Part shown: piece after piece, positions 1 to 9,579 of the stretch
Numbering within the stretch: the stretch's first letter is position 1
How the letters are laid out: each line of letters starts with the position of its first letter
DNA from: Mycolicibacterium arenosum
GTDB taxonomy: Bacteria; Actinomycetota; Actinomycetes; Mycobacteriales; Mycobacteriaceae
Direction: 5' to 3'
DNA: 64,000 bases
NCBI RefSeq assembly: GCF_024320865.1
Contig: NZ_JANDBD010000020.1
Span: forward strand, 1 to 64,000
Made by a program: the position numbers and the translations under genes
The notes under the pieces: model-generated
Database searches by the model: none
Told to the model about the DNA's origin: nothing
The model's input: only the letters and a program-made list of their open reading frames with translations

Positions 1-99
1 CCTGGCCCCTTCTTCACCCGACGCGACGATGTCAACACAACCTCCAGAATCTAGAGAAGTGTTGCGACCGTCCCTAGAAACCACCCCGGAACAGGCTGC

Positions 100-579
100 T
101 CACAATTCAACCGGAGCTGACAGTTGATACACGTAGGCGTACCACGACGCGAGACCCTGCCTGCTCGTCACCATCGCGTCCTGCAGCGCGGCCGGGTGAG
201 GACTGGAAAGCGACGACAAGGTCCAGACCCGCTCGGGATGCTTCGCGGCAAAACTCCACGCGACCAGGCCACCGAAGTCGTGTCCGACCAGGTGGATTCG
301 ATCGGCGCCGCTCGCGTCGACGAGCGCGCCGACGTCTTCGACCAGCTCGGCGGTTCGGTAATCACGGCGACGAATCGGTCGTGCGCGTGGCGAGACCCCC
401 CGCTGGTTCGGCGCCAGGCACCGATAACCCGTGCTGGTGAGACGAGGGATGACCTCGTCCCACGCCCGGTTCGTCTGCGGATGGCCGTGCAGCAGAACGA
501 CAACAGGCGCATCCGAGGCTCCGCTGTCCCGAACGTCGAAGCTCAAGTCACCGCGAGCGAATCGATCCATGGTGTACAT
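100..579 (-). pseudogene. Truncated epoxide hydrolase / haloalkane dehalogenase-like alpha/beta hydrolase
   Basis: The 159-residue product starts like an alpha/beta hydrolase with an Asp nucleophile: the oxyanion segment HGHPQTNRAW lies near residue 31 and the nucleophile elbow GHDFGG near residue 100. That GHDxGG elbow is typical of epoxide hydrolases and dehalogenases. The protein stops just after YQLSAPVEL, where relatives continue with a cap domain and then the catalytic acid and His, for about 280-300 residues in all. The sequence beyond the stop does not resume the fold in any frame I can follow. The start may be the first ATG or the one three codons later; no strong ribosome site decides. 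It is probably inactive. Confidence 0.7.
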
Positions 580-786
580 GATCGCGCCTGAACCGACGCT
601 CGTCGGCGATCAGCGCAGATCGCCGGGGACGCCATCAGCTGCCATCGATACGTTGAAGCCGAGGCCCACCCGCCACCGCGCCCCGTGCGGCGGCCACCCC
701 CGTCGGCGCGCGCTGGACAGACTCCCGTCCACGCACCCGCTCCCGCCGTGTTGGAATGGCACCGGACGAGTGAGACGGGGGTGCGG

Positions 787-2052
787 ATGGCGGACTCAGC
801 GCGGTTGCTGCGCACGACGATGGCCGCGTTCACCGTGGTGGTGCTCGCCGCGTGCTCCACCACGACCGAGGGCCGGCCGGTGATCGCCGCCGACGAGGTC
901 CAACCCGACGGCGCCGTCATCGCCCGGATGAACACCGGCCCGTACGCGACCACCCCGAGCCCGCCGATCGGCACCGCCGGTGACGACGTCGTGTCGCAGG
1001 CCCTCATGGAGGCGCACCGGCTCGGGCCCTACGCCACCGGACCGTGGCAGGTCTTCGACGAGCTCATCGAGCGGGGCCCCGTGGAGTTCAACTGGACCGG
1101 GCCGATCTCCGCTCTCGACCAGCTGCGCAGATCGCAGATCATCTCGGATCCGCTGGTCGACGCCGCCGCGAAGCACGGCTTCTTCTCGGGTTTCAGCAGC
1201 TACCGGCTGACGCGCAGCGGCACCGGGCGCGCCATCAACAACGTCGTCCTGGAGTTCCCCGACGCCGCCGCGGCCACCGCGGCGGCCGACGAGATGGCCG
1301 CGGTCAACCTGCCCCCACAGGGTGGGCCCCCCGGCAGACCCGTCGCGTTGATGTACCTCCCCGACGTCCGCGCCATGCGCTACGACAACTCCGATCGATC
1401 CGCGTTCGTGCAGACGGTGGCGACCAGTGGGCCGCTGGTGCTCTTCGGGTCCAGCTACGCCGGCGCCGACTCCAACGTCTCCGCGGAGGTCCTGGCCGGC
1501 GGCCTGATCACCGCGCAGAGCAAGACGATCGCCGGATTCGCGCCCACCGAACCCGCGAAACGCGCCGACCTGCCGATGGACTTCACCGGGGACCTGTTCT
1601 CCCGCACCCTCGGCGCCCCCGACAACTCCGCCCCCTTCATCATCGGGGAGTGGGAGCCGGCCGGCTGGCTGCACTTCGAAGCCGACCCCATCACCGCCAG
1701 GGCCCACTTCGACGAGGCCGGACTCGAGGTCGTCAGTCAGCGGCTCACCACCGTGTTCCGCACCCACAACGTCGACGGCGCCCGGCGGCTGGCCGAGGCG
1801 ATGGCCGCCGAGATGGCGGCCACCACCGACGTGGAACCGGCCGCCGCGGTGCCCGGCCTGCCCGCGGCGAAGTGCTTCGTGCGCACCAAGGGTGCCCAAC
1901 CCCCCGACGTGTCGATCAGCTGGCGGCGGGTGGCGTGGCGCTACAAGTGCGTGGCGACCGCCGACCGCTACACCTACACCGCCTTCTCCAACACCGAAGC
2001 CGACGTGCACCAGCAGACGGCCGCCCAGTACCGCATCCTCGTCGGCAAGTGA
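787..2052 (+). CDS. DUF7373-like actinobacterial lipoprotein
   Basis: A predicted secreted lipoprotein of 421 residues. The N-terminus has a hydrophobic signal segment ending in the lipobox LAAC at about residues 18-21, so it should be lipidated on that Cys and anchored outside the membrane. The rest is a soluble domain resembling the large DUF7373 lipoprotein family of Gordonia, Nocardia and Mycobacterium, whose function is unknown. An open frame extends upstream to 685, but the ATG at 787 (or the GTG at 781) places the signal peptide correctly. It lies 85 bases before a receptor-type Ser/Thr kinase on the same strand, so the two may be co-expressed; a sensing partnership is inference only. 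Confidence 0.75.
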   Translation: MADSARLLRTTMAAFTVVVLAACSTTTEGRPVIAADEVQPDGAVIARMNTGPYATTPSPPIGTAGDDVVSQALMEAHRLGPYATGPWQVFDELIERGPVEFNWTGPISALDQLRRSQIISDPLVDAAAKHGFFSGFSSYRLTRSGTGRAINNVVLEFPDAAAATAAADEMAAVNLPPQGGPPGRPVALMYLPDVRAMRYDNSDRSAFVQTVATSGPLVLFGSSYAGADSNVSAEVLAGGLITAQSKTIAGFAPTEPAKRADLPMDFTGDLFSRTLGAPDNSAPFIIGEWEPAGWLHFEADPITARAHFDEAGLEVVSQRLTTVFRTHNVDGARRLAEAMAAEMAATTDVEPAAAVPGLPAAKCFVRTKGAQPPDVSISWRRVAWRYKCVATADRYTYTAFSNTEADVHQQTAAQYRILVGK

Positions 2053-2137
2053 GCCGTCGCGGTAGCCTCGCCGGGACCGACGACCGCACCGATAGGACTC
2101 CGATGCCCGCACCCGCACCCCGACCGGCGGGCTGAGC

Positions 2138-4093
2138 GTGCCGCTCGACCCCGGCGCGGTGGTCTCCGGCTACCGCATCGAACGGATGCTCGGCTCCGGC
2201 GGCATGGGCACCGTCTACCTGGCCCGCAACCCGTCCCTGCCGCGGTACGACGCGCTGAAGATCCTGCCGATGGAGTTCTCCGGCGACGCCGAGTTCCGCG
2301 CCCGGTTCACCCGCGAGGCCGACCTCGCCGCCGGCCTAGACCACCCCAACGTCGTCACGGTGTACACCCGCGGGCGGACCGACGACGGGCAGCTCTGGAT
2401 CGCCATGCAGTACGTCGCCGGCAGCGACGCCGACGCCGAGGTCAAGGCCGGGCGGATGACGCCGCCGCGCGCCGTCGCCGTGACCGCCGAGGTGGCGCGC
2501 GCCCTGGACTACGCCCACCAGCGGCTGCTGCTGCACCGCGACGTCAAACCGGCCAACTTCCTGCTCGCCCCCGGCGGACCGGGCGAACCCGAGCGGGTCC
2601 TGCTCGCCGACTTCGGCATCGCCCGCGCCCTCGACGAGGCCGCCGGACTCACCGTCACCGGGACCTTCGTGGCCACCGTGGCCTACGCCGCCCCCGAGAT
2701 CTTCTCCGGGGGCGCTGTCGACGGCCGCGCCGACGTGTACTCGCTGGGCTGCTCGCTGTACAAGATGCTCACCGGCACCACCCCCTACGGCTGGGCCGGG
2801 AACATGGCCGGGATGGCCGCCGCGCATCTCACCGCGCCGATCCCCCTGATCACCGACCGGATGCCCGCGCTGCCCCGCGCGCTCAACGACGTGTTCGACA
2901 CCGCGCTGGCCAAGGACCCCGCCGCCCGCTACCCCACCGCCCGTGACCTCGCCCGCGCCGCCGCCGACGCGCTGCACGCACGTCCGGGCGCACCCCCTCC
3001 CGGTCCGCCCCGCACGCCGCCACCGGCGACCCGGCCGTGGTCCGCCACGACACCGCCCACCCCGCCTCCTCCGTCGACCCCGCCGCCGCGGCCCTTCACC
3101 ACCGGTCCCGCGGGCCCGCCACCCGCGCACCGGCCGAAGCGTCGCCGGCTGGCGATCCTGATCACCCTGGCCGCGGTCATCGCCCTCGCCGTCACCGGCA
3201 CCGTCATCGCCCTGACCCGCGACGACGGCCCGAACGCACCGCAGTATCAGGCGCAGACCTTCGTGCACACCCACGGCAGCACCCGGCTCGACGCGAAGCC
3301 CACCGCCGTCGCCGCGCTCGGCCCCGGCGACGCCGACGCCGTGCTGTCCCTCGGCGTGCAACCGGTCGTCCTCACCGCCCCCGGCGGAAGACTGCCCGAC
3401 TGGGAACGCGGCCTCGTTCAGGGCAACCCCACCGTGACCGGCGCGATCGACGTCACCGCCGTGACCGCCGCGCACCCCGACGTCGTCATCGCGACCGGAG
3501 ACATCGACGACGCCACCTACACCGCCCTGTCCGCGGTCGCGCCCACCATCACCCGACCGCCCGACACCGGGCAGTGGTCGTGGCAGGACCGGCTCGACTG
3601 GATCGGGCGCGTCCTCGGCGACACCGAGCGCGCCCGCGGCCTCGTCGAGGACGCCGCCGCCCGCACGGAGGCGCTGCGCGCGGACCATCCGGCGTTCGAC
3701 GGCAAGACCGTCCAGGCGGTCGACGTCACCGACACCGGCATCACCGCCGCCCTGAGCGGCTCCAACACCGCCGACTACCTGGAGGCCATCGGGTTCCGCT
3801 ACGCCGACGCGCTCAAACGCACCGCCGACGACACCGGCGACACCCGCCCGGTCCCCGACCCCGCCGCCCTCAACAGCGCCGACGTCGACGTCCGCCTCGT
3901 GGTGCGCACCGACAGCGCCGCCGGCAGCGGATACAACGGCCTGCCCGCCGAGTTCACCGGGAAGGGTTTCAAGGGCACCACCGTCATCGTCGACGACCCG
4001 AACATCGTCGCCGCGCTGACCACCGGCGGCTACGCCGCCACCGGCTGCCTCGACACCGCCCTCGTCGACGCGATCGCCCGCCAGATCCACTGA
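2138..4093 (+). CDS. Receptor Ser/Thr protein kinase with extracellular periplasmic-binding-protein-like domain
   Basis: A PknB-type (Hanks) kinase of 651 residues with a GTG start. The Gly loop GSGGMGTV is at residues 19-26, the ATP lysine at K41, the catalytic loop HRDVKPAN at 133-140, DFG at 158-160 and APE at 185-187. A Pro-rich juxtamembrane linker (about 285-335) leads to one transmembrane helix (about 336-359). The outer domain of about 290 residues is not PASTA. It resembles FecB/FepB-type siderophore-binding proteins (Peripla_BP_2), with the typical pattern of a position verb-like PTAVAAL start, PDVVIAT and GYAATGC segments. Inference: a sensor kinase that may bind an iron chelate or similar ligand, perhaps working with the adjacent lipoprotein. 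Confidence 0.88.
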   Translation: MPLDPGAVVSGYRIERMLGSGGMGTVYLARNPSLPRYDALKILPMEFSGDAEFRARFTREADLAAGLDHPNVVTVYTRGRTDDGQLWIAMQYVAGSDADAEVKAGRMTPPRAVAVTAEVARALDYAHQRLLLHRDVKPANFLLAPGGPGEPERVLLADFGIARALDEAAGLTVTGTFVATVAYAAPEIFSGGAVDGRADVYSLGCSLYKMLTGTTPYGWAGNMAGMAAAHLTAPIPLITDRMPALPRALNDVFDTALAKDPAARYPTARDLARAAADALHARPGAPPPGPPRTPPPATRPWSATTPPTPPPPSTPPPRPFTTGPAGPPPAHRPKRRRLAILITLAAVIALAVTGTVIALTRDDGPNAPQYQAQTFVHTHGSTRLDAKPTAVAALGPGDADAVLSLGVQPVVLTAPGGRLPDWERGLVQGNPTVTGAIDVTAVTAAHPDVVIATGDIDDATYTALSAVAPTITRPPDTGQWSWQDRLDWIGRVLGDTERARGLVEDAAARTEALRADHPAFDGKTVQAVDVTDTGITAALSGSNTADYLEAIGFRYADALKRTADDTGDTRPVPDPAALNSADVDVRLVVRTDSAAGSGYNGLPAEFTGKGFKGTTVIVDDPNIVAALTTGGYAATGCLDTALVDAIARQIH

Positions 4094-4111
4094 GTCGCAA
4101 CGGATCCGCGC

Positions 4112-4924
4112 TCACGCGCACCGCCCACCGATCACCGGGCACACCTCCGGATCGAACCCGGCGCGGTCGCGGTCGCGCAGGAACCGCCCGGTCGGCGGAT
4201 ACCTCGGATTGAGGCGGCGCGCCGCCACCAGCACGCTGACCGCCGCCGCGCCGGCCCGCCGGACTGCCAGGGCCGCCGACTGGGCGTTCGACCCCGTCGT
4301 CCACACGTCGTCGAACACCAGGACGTGCCGCCCGGCCACCACCGCGGGATCCACCACGGCGAACTTGTCCGGGCTCACCACCCGATGGCACGTCGCCGCC
4401 GCGCCGGTGCGCAGCACCTCGTTCACCGGCACGCCGACGTCCCGAAGCAGACGCGAGAACGGATGGACCCCGGCGCGGAACGTCAACGACGGCAGCGTCG
4501 TTCGGACCGCCACCGGCGACCCGACCGCGGCCTCGATACACGCCGAGTGCCGCGCCAGGTTCGCGGCGACGACCGCGCCCAGCAGCCCCGCCGCCCGCTC
4601 GCGCACGGCCCGCAACGGGTGGTCCTTGTAGTCGCGCACCAGCCGACCGGACTCCTCCCCGGCCACCGCGTACACCAGCGGGACCACGAGGTCCGCGGTC
4701 CCCGCGGTCCCGGCGTGACCCCGACAGTGCCGACAGAGGGGCACACCCCGCGGTGTCGGCTCCCCGCAGACCCGGCAGGTCACCGGCGGGCACCGCACCA
4801 CAGGTCGAAACGGGTTCCGAGTTCGTCCGTCATGCGGCGCGACGGTAGGAGGACCCACCCACCGCCGAACCGGTCCCCGGTGATGCCGACTGCGGTTCTC
4901 GTGGATCGACGGTCTCTCGTGCAT
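4112..4924 (-). CDS. ComF-family phosphoribosyltransferase
   Basis: A ComF/GntX-like protein of up to 270 residues. A zinc-ribbon-like pair CRVC...CRHC (near residues 50-70) is followed by a type I phosphoribosyltransferase domain with the PRPP-binding loop VLVFDDVWTTGSNA at about residue 205. In other bacteria ComF relatives act in DNA uptake or have unknown roles; the substrate here is unknown. The first 45 residues look atypical, and the true start may be the GTG at 4783 just before the first Cys pair. It converges with the kinase gene and diverges from the DNA-binding protein at 4976 across about 50 bases. Confidence 0.8.
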   Translation of the reverse strand: MHERPSIHENRSRHHRGPVRRWVGPPTVAPHDGRTRNPFRPVVRCPPVTCRVCGEPTPRGVPLCRHCRGHAGTAGTADLVVPLVYAVAGEESGRLVRDYKDHPLRAVRERAAGLLGAVVAANLARHSACIEAAVGSPVAVRTTLPSLTFRAGVHPFSRLLRDVGVPVNEVLRTGAAATCHRVVSPDKFAVVDPAVVAGRHVLVFDDVWTTGSNAQSAALAVRRAGAAAVSVLVAARRLNPRYPPTGRFLRDRDRAGFDPEVCPVIGGRCA

Positions 4925-4975
4925 AGCCGACAGCCGCCGTAACCTTCAGCTGTCGGGTGCCCTGCCAGAATCACG

Positions 4976-6691
4976 ATGATGACCGCCGCCGATCCGCCGG
5001 TCCGCGACGTCGTCGACGGCTTCGACCTCATCGCCGACCGGCCCATCCCCTACGGCCGGCTGCCTCGCCGGGCCCGCACCGTCTTCGGCGAGGAGTTCCG
5101 ACTCTGGGGCGACCTCGCCGACCAGACCGTCGGCACGCTGACCGGACACCCGAAAGCCGGGAGGATCACCGTCGACGCGCTGCTGGCCGCCGCCCGCGAG
5201 GCCGCAGGCGACGCCGGATCGGCATCACCCGGCCCTGACGACGGCACGCCCGCGAACGAGGCAGTGCGGCGTCTGCTGAACCGGCTGGACGACTACGACC
5301 GCGAGCTCTTGTCGGCTCGCGGGTGGGCGCTGCGCCCGTCGACCATCGCCGAGACCGCGGCCCGCCTCGGCGTATCCCGCAACAACGTCGTCCACAACCA
5401 GCCCCGCGCCCGCCGCCGCCTCACCGAGCTCCTCGAGCAACCCGAGCACGCCGAGATCGTCCACGCCGCGGCGTATCTGCGCTGGCGACTCGGGCCGGTC
5501 ACACGCGCGCACACCGTCGGCCGGATGTTCGGCGACCTCGGCCTGCGCATCGACTCGGATGCCGGGCAGCTGCTGCTGCACGTGGCCGGTCCGTACGCGG
5601 AGGCAGACGACTGGCTCGAAATCCCAACCGGTGCAGGCGGTCTCGCCGACGCCCGTGCGATCCTCGATCGACTCACCCGTTTCGGCGCCCCGACGACCGG
5701 CGTCCTGGTGGACGGGCTCGCCGCCATCGGCGTCCCCGCCCGCACCGCCGAGGACCTCATCCGAACGCATCCGGGACTGCAGTCCTACGGCGAACACTGG
5801 GTGGGTCAGGGCCCGACCGCGGTCGAGAAGATCACCGCCGCACTGCGTCTGGTCGGTGAGCCGGTCGCCGTGGAGGAGATCACCGCCGGCATCGGCGAGG
5901 AGATCGACGAGCAGACCATCCGCGACGCCCTGCGCCGCGACGACCGGTTCATCCGCGTCACCAGGACCAGATGGGCGCTGCGGGTGTGGGGCGGCGTCGA
6001 GTACACCGGCCTGTTCGACGAGATCGCCACCTGCATCGACGCGCACCGCGCTCCGGTGCCCACCGACGCGATCGTCGCCGACATCGCCGCGGCCCTCCCC
6101 GACGTCAAGCGGACGTCCGTCCGCGGATACCTCAGTGCGCCCGGATTCGTCATCGAAAACGGCGCGGTGCGCCGACGCACGGCCGCCGACGGCTGGCCCG
6201 CTGTCGCCCCGCTCAACACCGTGCGCGGCGTCTTCCGCAACGGGGCCAACGAGATCCGCGTCGCGCTGCCCGTCACCCGAGACCTGCTACGCGGCTCCGG
6301 AACGGTCGTCAGCCCCGCCCTGGCCACCGCGCTGGGTGTCCATCCCGGCGGGCGCCGGCAGTTCGACGGCCCGACCCACGACGTCACCCTGTCCTGGCGG
6401 GAGTCCGCCCTCAACGGCGGCCGCTTCGGTTCGCTGCGCGCACTGGCCACCGACCTCGGCGTCGCTCTCGGCGACACCCTGGTCCTGGTGTTCGACGTCG
6501 TGACCGGTGGCGTCCACGCGGTGCCGTTGGCCGCCGATACGAGCGACAGTGCCCGTCTGCGTGTCCTTCTCGGCCGAACGGGCGATAGGCCGGTCGCCGA
6601 CCTGGCTCTCGCCCTGGACTGCACACCCGAGCAGGTGCGTGAACTGCTCCACCGACGCGGCGACGGCCACCTGCTGCCGGTGCCGGAGTGA
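4976..6691 (+). CDS. Sigma-region-4-like helix-turn-helix DNA-binding protein
   Basis: A 571-residue cytoplasmic protein. Around residues 88-150 it has a sigma-70 region 4-like helix-turn-helix (LDDYDRELLSARG..., then IAETAARLGVSRNNV and a basic RARRRLTELL tail). The middle (about 280-400) contains two or three winged-helix-like repeats resembling HARE-HTH modules, as in RNA polymerase delta-type proteins. The C-terminal 150 residues are unassigned. Such proteins are seen sporadically in actinobacteria, often next to mobile or defence genes, with no established role. Two adjacent ATGs (4976 and 4979) could start it and no clear ribosome site is present. A transcriptional role is inference from the fold. 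Confidence 0.65.
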   Translation: MMTAADPPVRDVVDGFDLIADRPIPYGRLPRRARTVFGEEFRLWGDLADQTVGTLTGHPKAGRITVDALLAAAREAAGDAGSASPGPDDGTPANEAVRRLLNRLDDYDRELLSARGWALRPSTIAETAARLGVSRNNVVHNQPRARRRLTELLEQPEHAEIVHAAAYLRWRLGPVTRAHTVGRMFGDLGLRIDSDAGQLLLHVAGPYAEADDWLEIPTGAGGLADARAILDRLTRFGAPTTGVLVDGLAAIGVPARTAEDLIRTHPGLQSYGEHWVGQGPTAVEKITAALRLVGEPVAVEEITAGIGEEIDEQTIRDALRRDDRFIRVTRTRWALRVWGGVEYTGLFDEIATCIDAHRAPVPTDAIVADIAAALPDVKRTSVRGYLSAPGFVIENGAVRRRTAADGWPAVAPLNTVRGVFRNGANEIRVALPVTRDLLRGSGTVVSPALATALGVHPGGRRQFDGPTHDVTLSWRESALNGGRFGSLRALATDLGVALGDTLVLVFDVVTGGVHAVPLAADTSDSARLRVLLGRTGDRPVADLALALDCTPEQVRELLHRRGDGHLLPVPE

Positions 6692-7557
6692 GTGGGAGCC
6701 GTCAGCCGGGCAAACCGCGGTGTGCGGGCGCCGACTTCGCCGCCATCCGACGAACACCCCTCACCGGCGTGAGCCCGAGCAGTGCAGCGAGCTGGCTATG
6801 GACTGCACCGATCCGCCGCGATGCAGCCGCACTGCGGACAGCCCGCTGGCGCGGAGCGGTTCGGGCATCCTCCACCATTGGCGGCGTCCATCTTCGTGAG
6901 TCGCGCGAACAGTCCGATTCCGATCAGTGCCAAAACCGAACCGCTGCGGTAGCACGGGTTGAGTGCCCATTCGTCAACGGCAGACTCGCCCAGCAGCAAC
7001 CACCAACCACGATCGGGTGGGGGCCGAAGCCAGTGTGGAAACCTTCACCTACCGGGGCCGGAACAGATGACCGCACTCAGGCCGCAGCACGTGAGCGGAT
7101 CGGTTGAAACTAAGGCTCGGCGAAACAGGTGCGCTGAACACCCTCCGCCGCAAGGTTGAATGGATCGGTGGGCGCGGCGCGGGGGGCTGATGCGCGATTT
7201 TCGCGACTCGCTGATCGTCTACGGGGCCCTGGAACACTTCTGCGGGGGCGGCGCTGTACTGCCAGCTGCTCGACCTCAACGAGGGCTGGGACGGGGCCCG
7301 AGTCACGAACCCGGCCGAGCCCCCGATTTCATCCGGTGGCGCGGAGATCCGGGCGAACCACTCCCGCAACGTCTCCGACTTCGCCGACCTTCCCAGCGCC
7401 TCGACCCGTGCCCCGCGGCGGTCACGGGGACACGCCACGACCGCACCGGCGCCGCCGTCACCCGCGGCTTGAATCGGCGGCACGACCTTCTACGGTATTC
7501 CGATCACGGGCTCGACCGCCGGCCGAACGCACCAGCTACGACGAGACGAGGTCGACG
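6692..7557 (+). other. Intergenic region with a possible gene remnant
   Basis: No intact gene was recognised here. A stretch from about 7215 to 7472 on the + strand is open, ends in TGA and has the codon bias of a real gene (it includes CQLLDLNEGWDGARVTNPA), but no ATG, GTG or TTG begins it. The preceding frame (starting near 7190, MRDFRDSLIVYGALEHFC) could have been joined to it before an indel near 7240. It looks like the tail of a broken hypothetical gene. Confidence 0.3.
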
Positions 7558-8072
7558 ATGGGAACCGTAAACGCATTCGGCGACCGGCTGACCTTCTCGG
7601 GCGAGGTGTTCATCAACCCGTCGGCAACCCGGCAGTGGGTGAGCGTCAAGCTGTTCGCCCTGTCCGACGACCTCGACGACCGCTCGGCACTGACGGCGAT
7701 GATCGCTCACGTTCGCTACCGCGACAGCTACGCCGGCACTGGCGATCGGGACATGGTGACATCCACGGCCCCTACCAGCTGAGCGCGATCACCCCCGACG
7801 TGTTCACCGCGGCCGATCCCGGCGACGCAGAGACGCTGATCCGCACCTGGGCCGTTCGTTACACGCGGTGGGACGACGCCCACGAGCGGGTGACGGAACG
7901 CGAAGTTCACCGACGGTTTCAGCGTGCCACCGTGATCTTCGAGCTCCCCGACCTGCGCGCCAACGCCGAACACGACTGGGGGTACGTCGTAGGCTGTGAC
8001 GGATTCCACGAGTACGTGTGCGTCGACCGCGGCGCGCGTGAACTGGCCCTGATCGTCGCCAGCGACGACTGA
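7558..8072 (+). pseudogene. Frameshifted conserved hypothetical gene
   Basis: The ATG at 7558 has a GAGG ribosome site 8-9 bases upstream and opens a protein-like reading (MGTVNAFGDRLTFSGEVFIN...) that ends early at about 7782. From about 7745 a second frame continues with equally good codon bias (GPYQLSAITPDVFT, then WAVRYTRWDDAHERV and ELALIVASDD) to a stop at 8072. Joined near 7740-7750, the two give one protein of about 170 residues. No family was recognised. A one-base indel, a sequencing error or programmed frameshifting could each explain it; no slippery heptamer is obvious. Confidence 0.6.
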
Positions 8073-8111
8073 GACGCCCTTCGCGGCTCACGATTCGGCG
8101 TCGTCGCCGAC

Positions 8112-9131
8112 TTAGGACGACGCACCCTCGGTGACGGCGGACTCCGCCGCTGCGCCGATGCCGCCGTTCCGGTCGATCGTCTCGGTGGTGCGGGCACCCC
8201 AGACCGGGTCGAGGGCTTCGACGAGCAGACGCCAGTACGCCGTGGCGACCCGAGTGCGCAGGTGATCGGGCATCCCGTCGGCCGCGACCGGCGTGGCGGC
8301 CGACCACCGCCAGGCCAGCATCTTGGCGACGTCGTCGACGATGCGGTACAGCAACTCCTCCAGCGTGCCCGTCGCGATCGTCTGCCACCCCACCTCGGAG
8401 TCGCGGCGGTACCGCGGCCCGTCGGGGCCGTACAGATCGAATCCGGTGACACCGCCGGCGATCAGATCGCCGATCGGCGCCTCCACCGGCGTGTCGGTGC
8501 CGGGGTGGATACCGGTCAACGACGCCAGTTTCGCGATCAGCAGCGCCAGTCGGCGACGGAACTCCGCCACCCCCAGCGCCGGGGCCTCGACCTCGCCGTC
8601 CGACAGGGTCTCGACCCGCGGAGGCGGAGACTCCACCGCAGCCGCCGGAGGCGGTGCGTCGTCCACCGCGACGGGCGCAGGCGGCACCCGGACCGGCGCG
8701 GGCGGCGGCGGAACCGGCGCGGGCGGCGGCGCCGTGTCGACGTCGTCGATGCGGCCGATCGCCACCACGTCGATCTTCGCCGGGTCGAGGAAGCGGTCCC
8801 GCCCGAGCGTCTGATCCACCACGTAGGCGATCTGCACCTCGAGATCGCGCATGCCTGGGTGCAACCGGCGGTTGGGGTCACTCACCCACACCACGATCAC
8901 CCCGGTCCACAGGAACGGCCCCTGCTTGTCGAAGCCGAGGAACTCGGGCTGGCAGCGACGACGGTCGAAATCGGCGGGCAGCCGGTACTTGATCGGCTCC
9001 TCCAGTGAAGCGCACCAGTACTCGCCGTGACCGAGCACGTCGGGCAGGGAGGTGATCGTCGTCGCGGTGAACGGGGCGCGGGCGACGAGATCCGGCGGGC
9101 CGCCGACGGCGCGAACGACGAACTGCGACAC
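8112..9131 (-). CDS. Hypothetical protein with Imm63-like C-terminal region
   Basis: A 339-residue soluble protein in three parts: an N-terminal domain (about 1-125), a Pro/Ala-rich linker (about 135-185, PPPAPVPPPPAPV) and a C-terminal domain. The C-terminal domain carries LEELLYRIVDDVAKMLAWRW and a later RVATAYWRLLVEALDPVWGAR helix. That order resembles Imm63-type immunity proteins of polymorphic toxin systems (ELLYxI, an acidic helix, then a helix ending WxxR). This is a tentative pattern match. No adjacent toxin gene is visible. The stop is TAA. The gene converges with the frameshifted gene before it. Confidence 0.55.
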   Translation of the reverse strand: MSQFVVRAVGGPPDLVARAPFTATTITSLPDVLGHGEYWCASLEEPIKYRLPADFDRRRCQPEFLGFDKQGPFLWTGVIVVWVSDPNRRLHPGMRDLEVQIAYVVDQTLGRDRFLDPAKIDVVAIGRIDDVDTAPPPAPVPPPPAPVRVPPAPVAVDDAPPPAAAVESPPPRVETLSDGEVEAPALGVAEFRRRLALLIAKLASLTGIHPGTDTPVEAPIGDLIAGGVTGFDLYGPDGPRYRRDSEVGWQTIATGTLEELLYRIVDDVAKMLAWRWSAATPVAADGMPDHLRTRVATAYWRLLVEALDPVWGARTTETIDRNGGIGAAAESAVTEGASS

Positions 9132-9399
9132 GGCGGTCTACTCCGGATTCCCGCGGCGACTATTCCGCGACGTCAGCGCGATCCCCGTGCCGCGCTTGCC
9201 GATTCGCCCGACGGCGCGACGCCGCCCGACGGCGTCGTCTACGGCGGCCACGGCGGTCCTCGTCCCTCGGTTCGTCTCGGACGTGTCCGCCCGCGTGCTC
9301 GAAAGTCTATAGCGCGCCGTTCGGCGGTCGGTGCACTGAAAAATCGCCGGGCCGACCCCCGAACGGTCTTGCACCGAGGGCGGTCGGGTGGCCTCCGCG

Positions 9400-9526
9400 G
9401 AGCCACTCAACCACTTCCCTCGGCGGGTCGCCCAGTGTGACCGACGGGTCCCCGTCTCCGTCAACCCGCACCGGCGTCCAGTCCCGGTGTCACCGCGGGG
9501 GGTTGACGGCGCCACCCCGCCGGTCC
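9400..9526 (+). promoter_or_regulatory. Structured leader repeat, copy 1
   Basis: First of two related leaders. Block A (9400-9466) contains short hairpins (GGTC...GACC and GACGGG...CCGTC) and ends in CCGTCAACCC. Block B (9495-9526) begins with the exact reverse complement GGGTTGACGG and also forms its own hairpin, GGGGT...ACCCC around TGACGGCGCC. Between them lies CACCGG...CCGGTG. The pairing of A with B and the local B hairpin exclude each other, as in attenuators or riboswitch-like leaders. It ends about 50 bases before the gene at 9580. A transcriptional or translational role is inferred. Confidence 0.55.
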
Positions 9527-9579
9527 GACCGGGCCCGCGCCGACCGGCGCATCCCGATGACGAGACGACGGAGCACCCG

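Noticed and set aside
2336..4090. Long minus-strand open frame (584 codons)
   Set aside because: It is the antisense shadow of the kinase gene. It is Gly/Arg/Val-rich and low in complexity, as expected from high-GC antisense.
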